Assembly: GCA_013285425.1 (NCBI GenBank)
Contig: CP053447.1
Span: 1,928,001-1,992,000, forward strand
Length of the DNA stretch: 64,000 nt
Source of the DNA: Ignavibacteriota bacterium
GTDB taxonomy: Bacteria > Bacteroidota > Ignavibacteria > Ignavibacteriales > Ignavibacteriaceae
Direction of reading: 5' to 3'
Within the stretch, counting starts at the first letter, position 1; each line of letters begins with the position of its first letter. The translations under genes were made by a program, and so were the position numbers. This document shows, piece after piece, positions 36,677 to 47,484 of the stretch. Below the pieces are notes generated by a model, which made no database searches, had not been told where the DNA came from, and saw nothing but the letters and a program-made list of their open reading frames with translations.

Positions 36677-37027
36677 TTATTTTTCTGAGAATTTCTTAAC
36701 TGCTTCTTCTTCTGAATTAAATATTTCATACAGCAAAGGGAACCCCAGCAAGTCGAAAATATTGTAAACCTTATCACTCATACCCGATAATTTAATATCA
36801 CCTTTATTCTGCCTTATCTCTTCTACATAAGCCATAAAAACTCCAAGTCCGGCACTGCTTATGTATGCAAGCTCCTTAAAATCAACAACAATCTGAAATC
36901 TGTTCTTGTTAATCAGGTCAACAAAATTATTTTCGAGCACTGGTGCGGTATGTGCATCAAGATAACCCCTAAGATTTATAATACTAATATCACCTTGTTC
37001 TTTAATCGAGGTGTTAAAATCTGCCAT
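36677..37027 (-). CDS. STAS-domain anti-sigma factor antagonist (RsbV-like)
   Basis: A 116-residue single-domain STAS protein. The conserved serine region YISSAGLGVFMAYVEEI carries the usual phosphorylation site, with VVDFKELAYISSAG as the preceding strand. In partner switching, the unphosphorylated form binds the RsbW-like kinase. It is followed closely by that kinase gene and preceded by 2 bases by the broken SpoIIE gene, so the module reads phosphatase, STAS, kinase, phosphatase, phosphatase. What it finally controls (sigma factor or other target) is not seen. Confidence 0.9.
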   Translation of the reverse strand: MADFNTSIKEQGDISIINLRGYLDAHTAPVLENNFVDLINKNRFQIVVDFKELAYISSAGLGVFMAYVEEIRQNKGDIKLSGMSDKVYNIFDLLGFPLLYEIFNSEEEAVKKFSEK

Positions 37028-37029
37028 TT

Positions 37030-39096
37030 TTAAACTCCGTTTGAATTATTTTTTTTATTCCACTTTAATATAATTAAAGTTATGTCATCATATTGATGAT
37101 GACTCCTGGAAAATAATGATACTTCTTTTATCACTTCGTCAGCTATTTCATTAACACTTTTATCGGAATGTTCGATAAGAATATTTGAAAAGTGCTCTTC
37201 GCCAAAATCCTCAAGCTTATCATTCTTAGACTCAGTTATCCCATCAGTGTAAAATGCAAGAGTATCATCATCTTTAAGATTAATTGTTATCTCTTCAAGA
37301 TGATTGTTAAAATCAAAACTATTTGTTAGACCTAATCCAATACCAGATGTTTTGAAAGTCCGGATTTTGCTATTTCTTATCAGTATTGCTGGGCAGTGAC
37401 CGGCGCGGGCAAATGTTAACTCCTCTTTTTCTGAATCAATAATCCCATACAATGCACTTACAAAATCTTTTTTCGTCAATCTTTGAAGTAATATTTCGTT
37501 AACTTTTTCTAAAATCTGCTTTGGTGTATCGATCATCTTGCTCAATGAATTAAAAATTCCTTTTATCTCTGCCATAATAAAAGCTGCAGAAATTCCCTTA
37601 CCTGAAACATCAGCAATAACAAATCCGAGTTTATTTCTATCTATTTCAAAAAAATCATAGTAATCACCGCCAACTTCAAAAGCTGGAGTAAAAAAAGTGG
37701 AGATTAGAAAGATTATTAACTTCGGATTTTTTCAGGTAATATTCTTTTTTTGAATATCACGGGCTACATCAAGTTCTTTTTCAAGTCTTTGCTTTTCAAT
37801 TGATTGTTCAAGAAGCAATGAATTTTCAATGGCTATTGAAGCATAATCTGCAAAAGTATTTATTGCTGTTTTATCTTCTTCAAAAAATATCAGATCATTT
37901 TTGCGGGCTGTAATTAAGTATCTTTTTTGATTGTCTATGCTTTTTAAAGGCGTAATTGCAATACTGCCGAACTTTTCTGATAATCTTGCTCTATCTTCAT
38001 ATTTAGATAATGAACAAATTTTTGTTTCAGCTATTCTTCCACACACACCACTTCTCAATAGAAATTTATTTATAAGATCGGCATCTACATAAGCAATATT
38101 TTTATTGGCAATAGTTTTAGATTCATTATTATTTTCTATAATTATCCACGCTGAATCTGCACCACTGACCTTTGTAACAAGGTCGGTTATTGTTTCTGCC
38201 AGATCATCAAAATCTAAAACCTCATTTATCAGTTTACTGAAATACTGCAAAGATGAAACTTCTTTTGCTTTTCTGTCATAAGCTTCAGCAGTTGGAATGT
38301 GAAACAGTGTGGTAAAGAATAATACTGCAAAATAAATTCCGCCGTACAATAGAATTAAGGTGTAAAATGTATAAAACGACGGGGAAAAATCAGCGAGTAA
38401 TTTGCCGTTAAAACTATTTACGCTACTGATTGAATAATTTAAGCTAAATAAAATCGAAATAATAATTGATTGAATAAGCAGAGATATTTTTTCTTTTTTT
38501 GATATAAAAGCTATCCATGAAATCTTTAACGAATTGAAAACAATAAGTATCAGCGTAATGATTTTAAAGGTATCTTTAACATAACCATACTCTTCGTCTC
38601 TTATTACAACACTCGAAACTGAAGTGAGAACAATAAAAACAATCATAAGATAAAAATAAGTGTGCTCAGAACGATATCTTCTATAAAAATACAATTCTTT
38701 AATGGTTGCAAACCAATAAGATGTTAAAACCAGAAACATCAATGAATATAAACTGAGAGTAATGTTTTGATAGAAATTCAGGTTTGAACTTAGCGAGTCT
38801 GAGTTCAATGATAAGCTGATAAAAACAGGTTTGGAGAAAAGTAAAACAAGAAAGACAAAGGCAACAATTATACCTGAATTTAATACCAGGGCTGAAGGTT
38901 GGGCACCAGAACGTTTAATCTTTCTGATTATAACTAAAATTATTACTGCTGATAAAGGGATTACAATCAGATCGTTTATGATTAAAAAAAGCAGCGACTC
39001 TCTTGAAAAGAATAAAACTCTGAACAGAATAATTGAAAAAGCTAATAATCCAATTATCCACCAGCTTAAGTTTGCATTTATTTTATATTTATTCAC
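37030..39096 (-). pseudogene. Membrane-GAF-SpoIIE phosphatase gene, interrupted in frame
   Basis: Two open frames in the same phase (37030-37575 and 37732-39096) make one gene of the family seen at 31989 and 34565. The first 454 codons encode about eight TM segments and a GAF domain ending in LDVARDIQKK. A TGA at 37732-37734 then stops it. The following stretch carries PAFEVGGDYYDFF, ADVSGKGISAAFIMAEIKG and the rest of a SpoIIE phosphatase with DDITLIIL. Shortening three nearby runs (7 A, 6 A, 7 T on the coding strand) by one base each restores DIQKRILPEKSEVNN..HFFTPAFEVGG. This points to sequence error or a recent break. It is followed by the STAS gene. Confidence 0.75.
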
Positions 39097-39245
39097 AAGT
39101 AAAACTAAACAACCTAGTTGTTAATTGAAGTTCTGAACTCTAAAATAAATGATTTTACTTTCGGTTAAAAGCAAAGAGTTATGAAAGGATTAATGCTTGA
39201 AAAGCGGTAACATAAGTTGATTGACGGCTGAATTAACAACTGTCA

Positions 39246-40802
39246 TCAGGTATCTTTGATATCAAAATTATTGATATTCTTTATACTATCTTGGCTTTGT
39301 TTTGGTTTATCTTTTTTCGGTTCAGAAAAATCATTTCTGAACTGCTGAAGTTCTTTTTTAAGATTATCCATTTCTTTTTTCAGTTCTTCACTTTGCTGCA
39401 GCATAATACTATCAATTAAACCGGAATTAGTTTTTGATTTTACTTGGGATTTTTTCTTAATCTCATTGTTCTTCAATTCATTTTCTGTATTACGTTGAAG
39501 CATCAATGAGTCTAAACTTATTCCGCCTTTTTTATTTTGATGCGGCTTAACAATGTTGTAATTATACTTGTAATTATTTTTCCCAACTACAGTTGGGGCA
39601 GTTGGCGGAATAACAACATTTAAATTTTTTGTAGCTTCTTGAATCATAAATGCAATGCTGTCAAAATCAGGCAAATTTATTTCAGGAAAATCAGCAGCAA
39701 TATTAGGCATATTAACTTTAATCTGATCCTTATTTATAAAAATCTCATATCGTTTCACTTTATCGAAATTCTTTTTGTGATTCTTAAAAGTTGAATCAAA
39801 ATTGATCTTAAACTCTTTTATATCCATTCTATTTTCATTCAGCTCTGCCAGATTTTCTTTCAATTCTTCCATCTGTATTTTAAACTTATTAACATCAAAC
39901 ACAAAATTATCTTCAAAGATGGAATCAGGCGTAAAGAAAATATATTGATTTGCCTTCATTGTTTTAGTATCAGCTACATATTTCTGAATCGAATTATTAT
40001 CAATCTCTGCAACTGCCGAGGGAAGAATTTTCAGATAATTATTTCCGGCGTGTCTTTTTGCAAATGCAAGAATATCAGCAAGAATAACCTTTCTTGTATT
40101 CCAAATATTAGGATTGATAGCAACAGAATTTTTATCGTTAACTAAAACTAATGCAGAAAGCTGATCCGAATATGAATTGATAATTGAATCTATCATTCCC
40201 TTTTCCGAATCATTCAGATCCAATGCAGTAACAAAACTTTTTAAATTATTTGAATTAGAAACACCATCTGAATTTTTAATTTCAAAATATTCTATCCCTT
40301 CTGAGTCATTATCTAATCTTAAAATTTGTTTATTCTCAGCATCAAGAGGAAGTTCTTTGTAAACGGCAAAATTAAAAATATCTTCGTTGGTAAGATCAGC
40401 GGCATATAATAAAGGTTGAAGATTTTCTTTATAAAAACCTGCTAAGTTAGATTTTTGCTGTTCAATAATATCATCAATAAGATTTGGATTAAATTTCAGA
40501 ACAGCCATTAACGAAATAGTCAATAAAGTTAATGTTGTAACTGGAATCCATTTTCTGATATTAAATTTATTTGTGGTTTTTGTATTAAGATTAGCAAACA
40601 ATCTTGTTTCAAAATACACTGATTCAGGAATCTTACCAAATGAAGAATTTGTTAGTTCTTTAAGTCTTTTAACATCATCAAGCTCTTTCTGAAGCTCTAA
40701 TGAACTTTTGATCTTTTCCTCTATATACTGTTTTTCAGCAGAAGAAAGCTCTCCATCCAGATAAGCTGAAATCAATTCTTTGTCTTTATCTAATCTTTTC
40801 AT
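39246..40802 (-). CDS. Putative membrane anti-sigma factor
   Basis: A 518-residue protein. The N-terminal 50 residues (KELISAYLDGELSSAEKQYIEEKI) look like the anti-sigma domain of ZAS-type factors, though without the HxxxCxxC zinc motif. One TM segment at about 87-105 separates it from a large outer part, with a Gln- and Lys-rich coiled-coil end (about 440-505). Its start overlaps the stop of the ECF sigma gene by 4 bases, the classical sigma/anti-sigma arrangement. It probably holds the sigma factor at the membrane until a signal acts on the outer domain. Confidence 0.75.
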   Translation of the reverse strand: MKRLDKDKELISAYLDGELSSAEKQYIEEKIKSSLELQKELDDVKRLKELTNSSFGKIPESVYFETRLFANLNTKTTNKFNIRKWIPVTTLTLLTISLMAVLKFNPNLIDDIIEQQKSNLAGFYKENLQPLLYAADLTNEDIFNFAVYKELPLDAENKQILRLDNDSEGIEYFEIKNSDGVSNSNNLKSFVTALDLNDSEKGMIDSIINSYSDQLSALVLVNDKNSVAINPNIWNTRKVILADILAFAKRHAGNNYLKILPSAVAEIDNNSIQKYVADTKTMKANQYIFFTPDSIFEDNFVFDVNKFKIQMEELKENLAELNENRMDIKEFKINFDSTFKNHKKNFDKVKRYEIFINKDQIKVNMPNIAADFPEINLPDFDSIAFMIQEATKNLNVVIPPTAPTVVGKNNYKYNYNIVKPHQNKKGGISLDSLMLQRNTENELKNNEIKKKSQVKSKTNSGLIDSIMLQQSEELKKEMDNLKKELQQFRNDFSEPKKDKPKQSQDSIKNINNFDIKDT

Positions 40803-41392
40803 AGCATTAATTCTTTTTCAATCGGTTTAAGAATATTCTTTAAAGTTTCTCTTCCTCTAAAAATTCTTGATTTTATAGTTCCAATCTCACAATTCATTGT
40901 ATCAGCAATTTCCTGATAACTGAATCCTTCCAGATCTTTTAACATTATAGGAAGGCGAAGTTTATCCGGGAGTGAAGCAATTGCATTTCTTACAATCTGT
41001 TTTACATCAGTATTTTCGTTTATCGAACCAAGAACATTATACTCTTCATCATCTTTTAGTGGTAAAAATATCTTTCGGATTTTAGTTTTCCGTAAATGAT
41101 CTTTGCATTTATTTATTGTAATCCGGTAAAGCCACGTTGTAAACTGCGATTCAAACCTGAAGGATTTAAGATTTTTAAAAACAGTGATAAATACTTCCTG
41201 TGCGATGTCATCAATAGCATCAGTATTTGATAAAGTCAGATAAATAATATTCCTGACCTTTTCTTTGTGCCTTTTTACTAGTTCACCAAAAGCTGACTCG
41301 TCTCCTTCGATAAAATTTTTTATCAATGAAAAATCATCATCAAGACTTAAAATCTGAGGTTGCGGCATATTTTCTTTTTCTTCAAAATCCAT
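40799..41392 (-). CDS. ECF-type RNA polymerase sigma factor
   Basis: A 197-residue sigma-70 family protein of the extracytoplasmic-function group. Region 2 shows DDIAQEVFITVFKNLKSFRFE and FTTWLYRITINKC. Region 4 shows LEGFSYQEIADTMNCEIGTIKSRIFRGRETL, a helix-turn-helix. It overlaps the putative anti-sigma gene, with which it should form a regulatory pair. A 166-base divergent region separates it from a STAS gene. The usual logic is release from the membrane anti-sigma factor on envelope stress; the trigger and targets are unknown. Confidence 0.9.
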   Translation of the reverse strand: MDFEEKENMPQPQILSLDDDFSLIKNFIEGDESAFGELVKRHKEKVRNIIYLTLSNTDAIDDIAQEVFITVFKNLKSFRFESQFTTWLYRITINKCKDHLRKTKIRKIFLPLKDDEEYNVLGSINENTDVKQIVRNAIASLPDKLRLPIMLKDLEGFSYQEIADTMNCEIGTIKSRIFRGRETLKNILKPIEKELML

Positions 41393-41558
41393 AGTTTAGA
41401 CGCCATAATTATATTTTGGTTCCATAAAATAATCAATACTTAAAATCCTTTATTTCATATAATGACAAACGGTAAAATCTCTTTATAATAAGTAAAATGC
41501 TGCTTGCATGAGTTAATAAGCTTACTTAAATTCACATTGAAATTTTTGGAGATTCCCA

Positions 41559-41897
41559 ATGAAAACTAAAGTTTTTGAGAAGTATAACGCCGTTATCATA
41601 GAATTAAAAGGTGATGTAATGGGCGGCGATGACACAAAAGAATTTAATCAATTACTTCATAAGCTTATTGATGAGGGCAAAAAAAATGTAGTTGTGGACC
41701 TTGGCGAAGTTAAGTTTATGAATAGTTCAGGACTTGGAATGCTTATCAGCGGTCTAACAACTGTTAAAAGAGAAAACGGCAGCTTAAAACTTGCTAATGT
41801 TACTGAAAAAATTGAGAGTTTACTGATCATTACCAAACTTATTACAATTTTTGAATCTTTTGATTCGGTTGATGATGCTGTAAAAAGTTTTGGTTAA
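41559..41897 (+). CDS. STAS-domain anti-sigma factor antagonist
   Basis: A 112-residue stand-alone STAS protein with the strand VVVDLGEVKFMNSSGLGMLISGL that holds the phosphorylatable serine. It resembles RsbV/SpoIIAA and is a second antagonist for the partner-switching module 4-10 kb away. A GGAG ribosome site lies 8 bases before the ATG. It is transcribed alone, ended by a hairpin at 41919. Which kinase phosphorylates it is not known. Confidence 0.9.
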   Translation: MKTKVFEKYNAVIIELKGDVMGGDDTKEFNQLLHKLIDEGKKNVVVDLGEVKFMNSSGLGMLISGLTTVKRENGSLKLANVTEKIESLLIITKLITIFESFDSVDDAVKSFG

Positions 41898-41918
41898 TTT
41901 TTTTTTGGATAATTTTAT

Positions 41919-41955
41919 TAAAAAACTCCGTATTGTAAAATGCGGAGTTTTTATT
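41919..41955 (+). terminator. Rho-independent terminator of the STAS gene
   Basis: A 10-base perfect stem (AAAAACTCCG with CGGAGTTTTT, extended by a wobble pair) around an A-rich loop, ending in T-rich sequence. It lies about 20 bases after the STAS stop and before purA. Confidence 0.88.
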
Positions 41956-41971
41956 TTGCTTAAACTATTAA

Positions 41972-43264
<1,293 letters not shown>

Positions 43265-43338
43265 AGAGAGTATTTTTTAATGTGTTTTGTGTTTTTTTAA
43301 TTGCTAATCTTGTTTTGTAAAAATAAGGTATTAGTGCT

Positions 43339-44517
43339 ATGAAAATGTCCGGCGGTCCTGCATCAATAAATTTAAAATTGTTTCTACTTTTTATTGCATT
43401 AGCAATAGCAGCCGGAACACTCTATTATACTCAAACTCTTGTTCAAAAATTACATCAGCGTGAAAGAAGTATTGTTGAATTGTATGCAAAGGGATTTGAA
43501 TACATAGCTAACAGCGATTCACCAGATGCTGATCTTACTTTTTTATTTGATAATATTATTAAACCTATTGACTTTCCGATAATTCTAACTGATAAGGACA
43601 ATAACTTTAATCCTGAAAGTAATACAGAAATTAAAAATGTAAATATTGATTCTTCTCTTAGCAAAGAGGAAAGAAAAAAAGCACTGACCGAGTTGATTTT
43701 AGAAATGGATGCTATTCATAAACCTATTAATATTACTTATGCCGATACAATAATTCTTCAGCGAATTCATTTTGGTGAATCTAATCTTGTTAAACAGTTA
43801 AAGTTTTATCCATACATTCAAATTATAATTGCAGCTTTGTTTATACTTATTGGGTACATAGGATTTAGTCAGATAAAACGGAGTGAGCAAAGCAATATTT
43901 GGGTAGGAATGGCAAAAGAAACTGCTCATCAGTTCGGAACACCTATATCAAGTTTGATGGGCTGGATAGAAATGATGAAGCTTAATTATGAAAAACCGGA
44001 TGCCGTTCTGGATATTACAGAAGAAATTTCAAGTGATGTAGAAAAATTAAATAAGATTACTTATCGCTTTTCCAAAATCGGGTCAAAGCCTGAAATTAAA
44101 AATCATGTAGTCTATGAAGAGGCAAAAAAGGTTACTGAATATTTTAACAGAAGATTACCGCAAACCGGTAAAACTGTCGAATTGGTTGTTGATGGAAATA
44201 AAAATTGTAGTGCTCTGATAAATCAGGAACTCTTTGAATGGGTGCTTGAAAACCTTATTAAAAATGCCTTAGATGCTATCGAGAACAAAAACGGTTTGAT
44301 CCGGATACATATCGCTGAAAGCAAAAATCATGTTGAGATAGAAGTATCTGATAACGGTAAAGGTATTGACTTGCATAGAAGAAAAGATGTTTTCAGACCA
44401 GGTTACAGCACAAAAAAAAGAGGCTGGGGTTTAGGTCTGAGTTTATCTAAAAGAATTATCGAAGGGATATCATGGAGGGTAAAATATCTGTGGAAGCTCA
44501 ACATAGTTGTAAGGTAG
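43339..44517 (+). CDS. Membrane sensor histidine kinase with disrupted 3' end
   Basis: A 392-residue frame. Two TM segments (about 13-32 and 158-176) enclose a periplasmic sensor domain; there is no clear HAMP domain. The HisKA-type motif AKETAHQFGTPISSLMGW holds the likely phospho-His. The ATPase domain has the N-box WVLENLIKNALDAIE, G1 DNGKGID and GWGLGLSLSKRII. The next residues should read G-x-H-G-G-K-I-x-V-E, but the frame instead ends in unrelated ISWRVKYLW. Pieces of the expected sequence (GYHGG, KISVE) appear in the other two frames, so several small indels occur at about 44464-44560. The real product is probably about 10-20 residues longer. Confidence 0.8.
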   Translation: MKMSGGPASINLKLFLLFIALAIAAGTLYYTQTLVQKLHQRERSIVELYAKGFEYIANSDSPDADLTFLFDNIIKPIDFPIILTDKDNNFNPESNTEIKNVNIDSSLSKEERKKALTELILEMDAIHKPINITYADTIILQRIHFGESNLVKQLKFYPYIQIIIAALFILIGYIGFSQIKRSEQSNIWVGMAKETAHQFGTPISSLMGWIEMMKLNYEKPDAVLDITEEISSDVEKLNKITYRFSKIGSKPEIKNHVVYEEAKKVTEYFNRRLPQTGKTVELVVDGNKNCSALINQELFEWVLENLIKNALDAIENKNGLIRIHIAESKNHVEIEVSDNGKGIDLHRRKDVFRPGYSTKKRGWGLGLSLSKRIIEGISWRVKYLWKLNIVVR

Positions 44518-44989
44518 CGATTTTAAAATAATTCTGAAAAGGCAATATTAACTTATCGCTTACCTTTGCTTTTAGTTATTAATAAGCATCCAGTATTTAA
44601 TAAACAATAAGCTGACTATCCATTTTCGCTTTATAATTCCCTGAAAAATAAAAAGCAGCTCTTCTGATTAATCAGAAAAAGTATTACATTAGTTCAAAAT
44701 TCTGGAACATTTTAATAAGTTTATGATTTCTATATCCGGATTTCCCAATCTCCGATGGAGATATTAGAGCATCTGTTCAAAATTACAGCCTGTAAATGTT
44801 ACTCAACCGAAAATTTTACCGACAAAAAGAAGGTCAATAATGGCATTCCAGCCGATTTTTAATGGCACTAGTCTTGAAAGTGAAATACCGAAATAGTTTA
44901 AGCATAGCATCCCTCCAAATATGACACACAAACTGTCAGGTTTCGCCCTCAAAACCTGACAGTTTTCCTCTTTTAAAGCGAATCCTGCA
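44518..44989. other. Long intergenic region with repeat-like sequence
   Basis: About 470 bases between the kinase and aroB. The first 50 bases read like the rest of the kinase gene in other frames. A 16-base palindrome (TTCTGATT with its complement) lies at 44662-44677 and a small hairpin with stem ATCTCC at about 44747-44761. The last 300 bases look like a dispersed intergenic element and contain the strong palindrome at 44930. A 64-codon minus-strand frame (44803-44997) spans this part, but it overlaps the inverted repeat and I do not regard it as a gene. Confidence 0.5.
44930..44965. repeat. REP-like palindrome
   Basis: A perfect 14-base inverted repeat (AAACTGTCAGGTTT at 44930-44943 with its complement at 44952-44965) around an 8-base loop. 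The CTGTCAGGTTT core is of a kind found as dispersed intergenic palindromes in Bacteroidota-type genomes. It follows a flank of about 200 bases with no coding signal. It may also end transcription, but a T run is missing on both strands. Whether it recurs elsewhere cannot be seen here; no second copy is in this window. Confidence 0.6.
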
Positions 44990-46082
44990 TTAAACAAAAA
45001 TTTTCATTTTTCTGATTGCCTCCAAAACTGACGGTTTTTCAGCAATTACATCTACGACAATATTGCCAATATCCTGAAGCAGAACAAATCTTATTTTCTC
45101 ATCAAATAATTTCTTATCACTCTGCATTAAAAAAAATAGCTTCTCTTCATCTATTTTTTTGAGAAAAGGATTAATAGTTAAAAACCTTAATCCATCCAGC
45201 AACGTGTTTAGTTTCTTCTTAGCGAGATAACCGAGTTCTTCTGACAAGTAAAGAGAACAAATTATTCCAGCAAAAACAGATTCGCCATGTGTAAGTTTAT
45301 ATTTTGAGGCGGCTTCAAAAGCGTGTGCAAAAGTATGACCGAGATTAAGAACTTTTCTTATGCCTGATAATTCTTTTTCATCATTAATTACAATATTCTT
45401 TTTTATAACAAGTGATTTATAAACAATATCTACAAAGTTAATTTCTTGTTTGTCCGAAATTCTTTTAATGTAAACACTAAACTTTTTGAAATTTTCTTTA
45501 CTTGTAAGAAAAGAATATTTAACAAGTTCACCTATCCCGGATAATATTTCTTTATCAGGCAGTGTTTTAAGGAATGCTGTATCTATAAAAACAGAATCAG
45601 GTTGATAAAAGCTGCCGATTAAATTTTTTCTATTTAGAAAATTGATTCCAGTTTTTCCGCCAACAGAACTATCTACCATCGAAAGTAATGTTGTCGGCAG
45701 ATGAATTATCTTTTATGCCACGCATAAAAGTACTTGCTGCAAACCCGGCAATATCACCTGTAATTCCGCCGCCAATTGCTAAAATTAAAGAACCACGGCT
45801 AAAATTATTCTCAACTAAATACTTCTGAATTCTTTTTACTTCTTTATAAGATTTGTTTTTTTCGCTTGCTAAAAACAAATAAGTAAACAATTTGCTTTTA
45901 ACATTTAAGAATGTCTTCCTGATATTTTCACTATGCAAATCATTTACATTCTTATCGATAATAAAAAGACATTTGTCAGGTTTTAATTTATTAATCCTGC
46001 TTACAGTTTTGTCAAGAATGTTTGATCCAATAATTATTGAATAACTTTGTTCAGCTAAGCTGATATCAATTTGTTTTGCCAT
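44990..46082 (-). pseudogene. aroB: 3-dehydroquinate synthase gene with a frameshift
   Basis: Two open frames together form one AroB protein of about 363 residues, the family's normal length. The enzyme makes 3-dehydroquinate in the shikimate pathway with NAD and a metal. The first part (ATG at 46082, inside the 3' end of aroK) carries the NAD-binding AIGGGITGDIAGFAASTFMRGIK. The second part carries MVDSSVGGKTGINFLNRKNLIG and GHTFAHAFEAA. Between them one A too many in the run at 45711-45714 (complement) shifts the frame; with AAA instead of AAAA the join reads RGIKIIHLPTTLLSMVDSSVGG. Since the pathway is normally needed, a sequence error is likely. An in-frame TTG at 46097 is a poorer start. 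Confidence 0.88.
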
Positions 46083-46620
46083 AAAATTCTTTTTCAATTA
46101 TCTCGGCAAGTTTATCTACTGTTTTACCGACCGGTATATTATCTGTATTTATTTTAATATCGGCTGAATTATAGTATTGAAGCCGATTCTTTAACAATGA
46201 TTTTATTCTATTTATAAATTCCGCTTCAGTTGGTTCGTCCTCTCCATCAAAAAGCAGTGCAGGTCGATCTCTTTTAAACCTTAATCTTTTATATGCTGCC
46301 TCTGGTGAGGATTCAAGATAAACCAAAAGCCCGGATCCCTTAATTAATTTTAAATTTTCCTGATCGACAATGGTTCCACCGCCAAGTGAAATAACAAATT
46401 CGTTTAACAGACTCACTTTTTTAAGAACATCAGTCTCTAATTTCCTGAAATATGACTCTCCGTGTACCTTAAATATTTCTTTGATACTAAGAGAAGTTTC
46501 AACTTCAATTAATTTATCAAGATCATAAAAACCCCATCCGATAGTATTTGCAAGAATAGGTCCTACGGTGCTTTTTCCTGAAGCCATAAATCCTGTTAAA
46601 TAAATCAGTTTATTTTTCAT
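46066..46620 (-). CDS. aroK: Shikimate kinase
   Basis: A 184-residue P-loop kinase that phosphorylates shikimate at the 3-hydroxyl in aromatic amino-acid synthesis. Walker A is GFMASGKST at about 10-18. DKLIEVETSLSIKEIFKVHGESYFRKLE is the shikimate-binding DxD-like region with the conserved R, and SLGGGTIVD and RDRPALLF are further family motifs. Its 3' end overlaps the aroB start by 17 bases, so aroK and aroB are one operon. Confidence 0.95.
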   Translation of the reverse strand: MKNKLIYLTGFMASGKSTVGPILANTIGWGFYDLDKLIEVETSLSIKEIFKVHGESYFRKLETDVLKKVSLLNEFVISLGGGTIVDQENLKLIKGSGLLVYLESSPEAAYKRLRFKRDRPALLFDGEDEPTEAEFINRIKSLLKNRLQYYNSADIKINTDNIPVGKTVDKLAEIIEKEFYGKTN

Positions 46621-46667
46621 TTAATATGCGAGGCTTAATAATCTACCTATTGCAGTTCTGTTCTAAA

Positions 46668-47381
46668 TTAAAAATAATATACTGCACCAATAAAAAATGC
46701 GATACCATTTAAATTAATTTTTGAATTAAAAGTATCCTGAAGTAAAGTGATCTCATTACCGTTGTAATTAATTACCTTACTTTTATATTTATTTGTTAAT
46801 TTTATTTCAGGATCTCTGAACTTCAGATCTAAACGCAGCCCAAATTCCGGTATAATTAAATATTCCATCCCAATCGAAACCAACAAACCAAGTGAAAATT
46901 TTCTATTAATCATTTCAATTTCAGTATCACCAAATTTTCTGGTCTGCTCACCAATATAATATCCTATTCCCCCACCCATTGTAAAATTAAAATGCTCAGT
47001 TGAAAAAGGCAGATAATAATAAACCGAAAGTTCAATAGGAATAAATTTAACTCCATCATCAACTTTAAGTGTAACAATCTGCGATCCTGCAATTACATTA
47101 AGGTTATATGCCTCTTCACTTCTTTTTACATATTCAGTTCCGATTCCGATCATCAAAGACTCATTTAATCTATAACGTATATCTATGTAAGGTGAAAAGA
47201 GATCCAATAATTCAAAGGATCTGTTTCTAATTATTATATCAGACGAATTAGGATTCAGGAAAATCTGTGCAGAAGTTGTATAATCCACTCCCATACTGAT
47301 ACTAAAGTCTCTAGAGATAGTCTGAGGATTGACTTTAATAACAGCTAATAATAAAATGATTATTAAATAATGTTTATACAT
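46668..47381 (-). CDS. Outer-membrane beta-barrel protein
   Basis: A 237-residue exported protein with a signal peptide (about 1-19) followed by alternating beta strands and a final aromatic strand FFIGAVYYF, as in small porin/OmpA-type barrels (PF13568-like). No enzymatic motif is seen. It lies 47 bases before aroK on the same strand, but a functional link is unlikely. Function unknown; membership of the outer-membrane barrel class is inferred from the pattern. Confidence 0.7.
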   Translation of the reverse strand: MYKHYLIIILLLAVIKVNPQTISRDFSISMGVDYTTSAQIFLNPNSSDIIIRNRSFELLDLFSPYIDIRYRLNESLMIGIGTEYVKRSEEAYNLNVIAGSQIVTLKVDDGVKFIPIELSVYYYLPFSTEHFNFTMGGGIGYYIGEQTRKFGDTEIEMINRKFSLGLLVSIGMEYLIIPEFGLRLDLKFRDPEIKLTNKYKSKVINYNGNEITLLQDTFNSKINLNGIAFFIGAVYYF

Positions 47382-47420
47382 TTCTGATATAAATTAGTAA
47401 TTCAATTTGATAAAGTTAGT

Positions 47421-47466
47421 TTAAAAAAGAAAACCCCCAAATACTTTAAGATTAGTAATTGGGGGT
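47421..47466 (-). terminator. Rho-independent terminator of the peptidyl-prolyl isomerase gene
   Basis: An 8-base perfect stem (ACCCCCAA with TTGGGGGT) around an 18-base loop. On the minus strand it is followed by a T-rich run, the complement of 47421-47432. It lies about 18 bases after the stop of the gene at 47485. Confidence 0.85.
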
Positions 47467-47484
47467 AAAAGCACATCAACTAAA

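Noticed and set aside
36235..36777. Longer start for the RsbW-like kinase
   Set aside because: It would overlap the STAS gene by 101 bases and add residues foreign to the family; the GTG at 36672 gives the normal length.
44803..44997. 64-codon minus-strand frame
   Set aside because: It spans the inverted repeat, has no domain or ribosome site, and fits better as part of an intergenic repeat.
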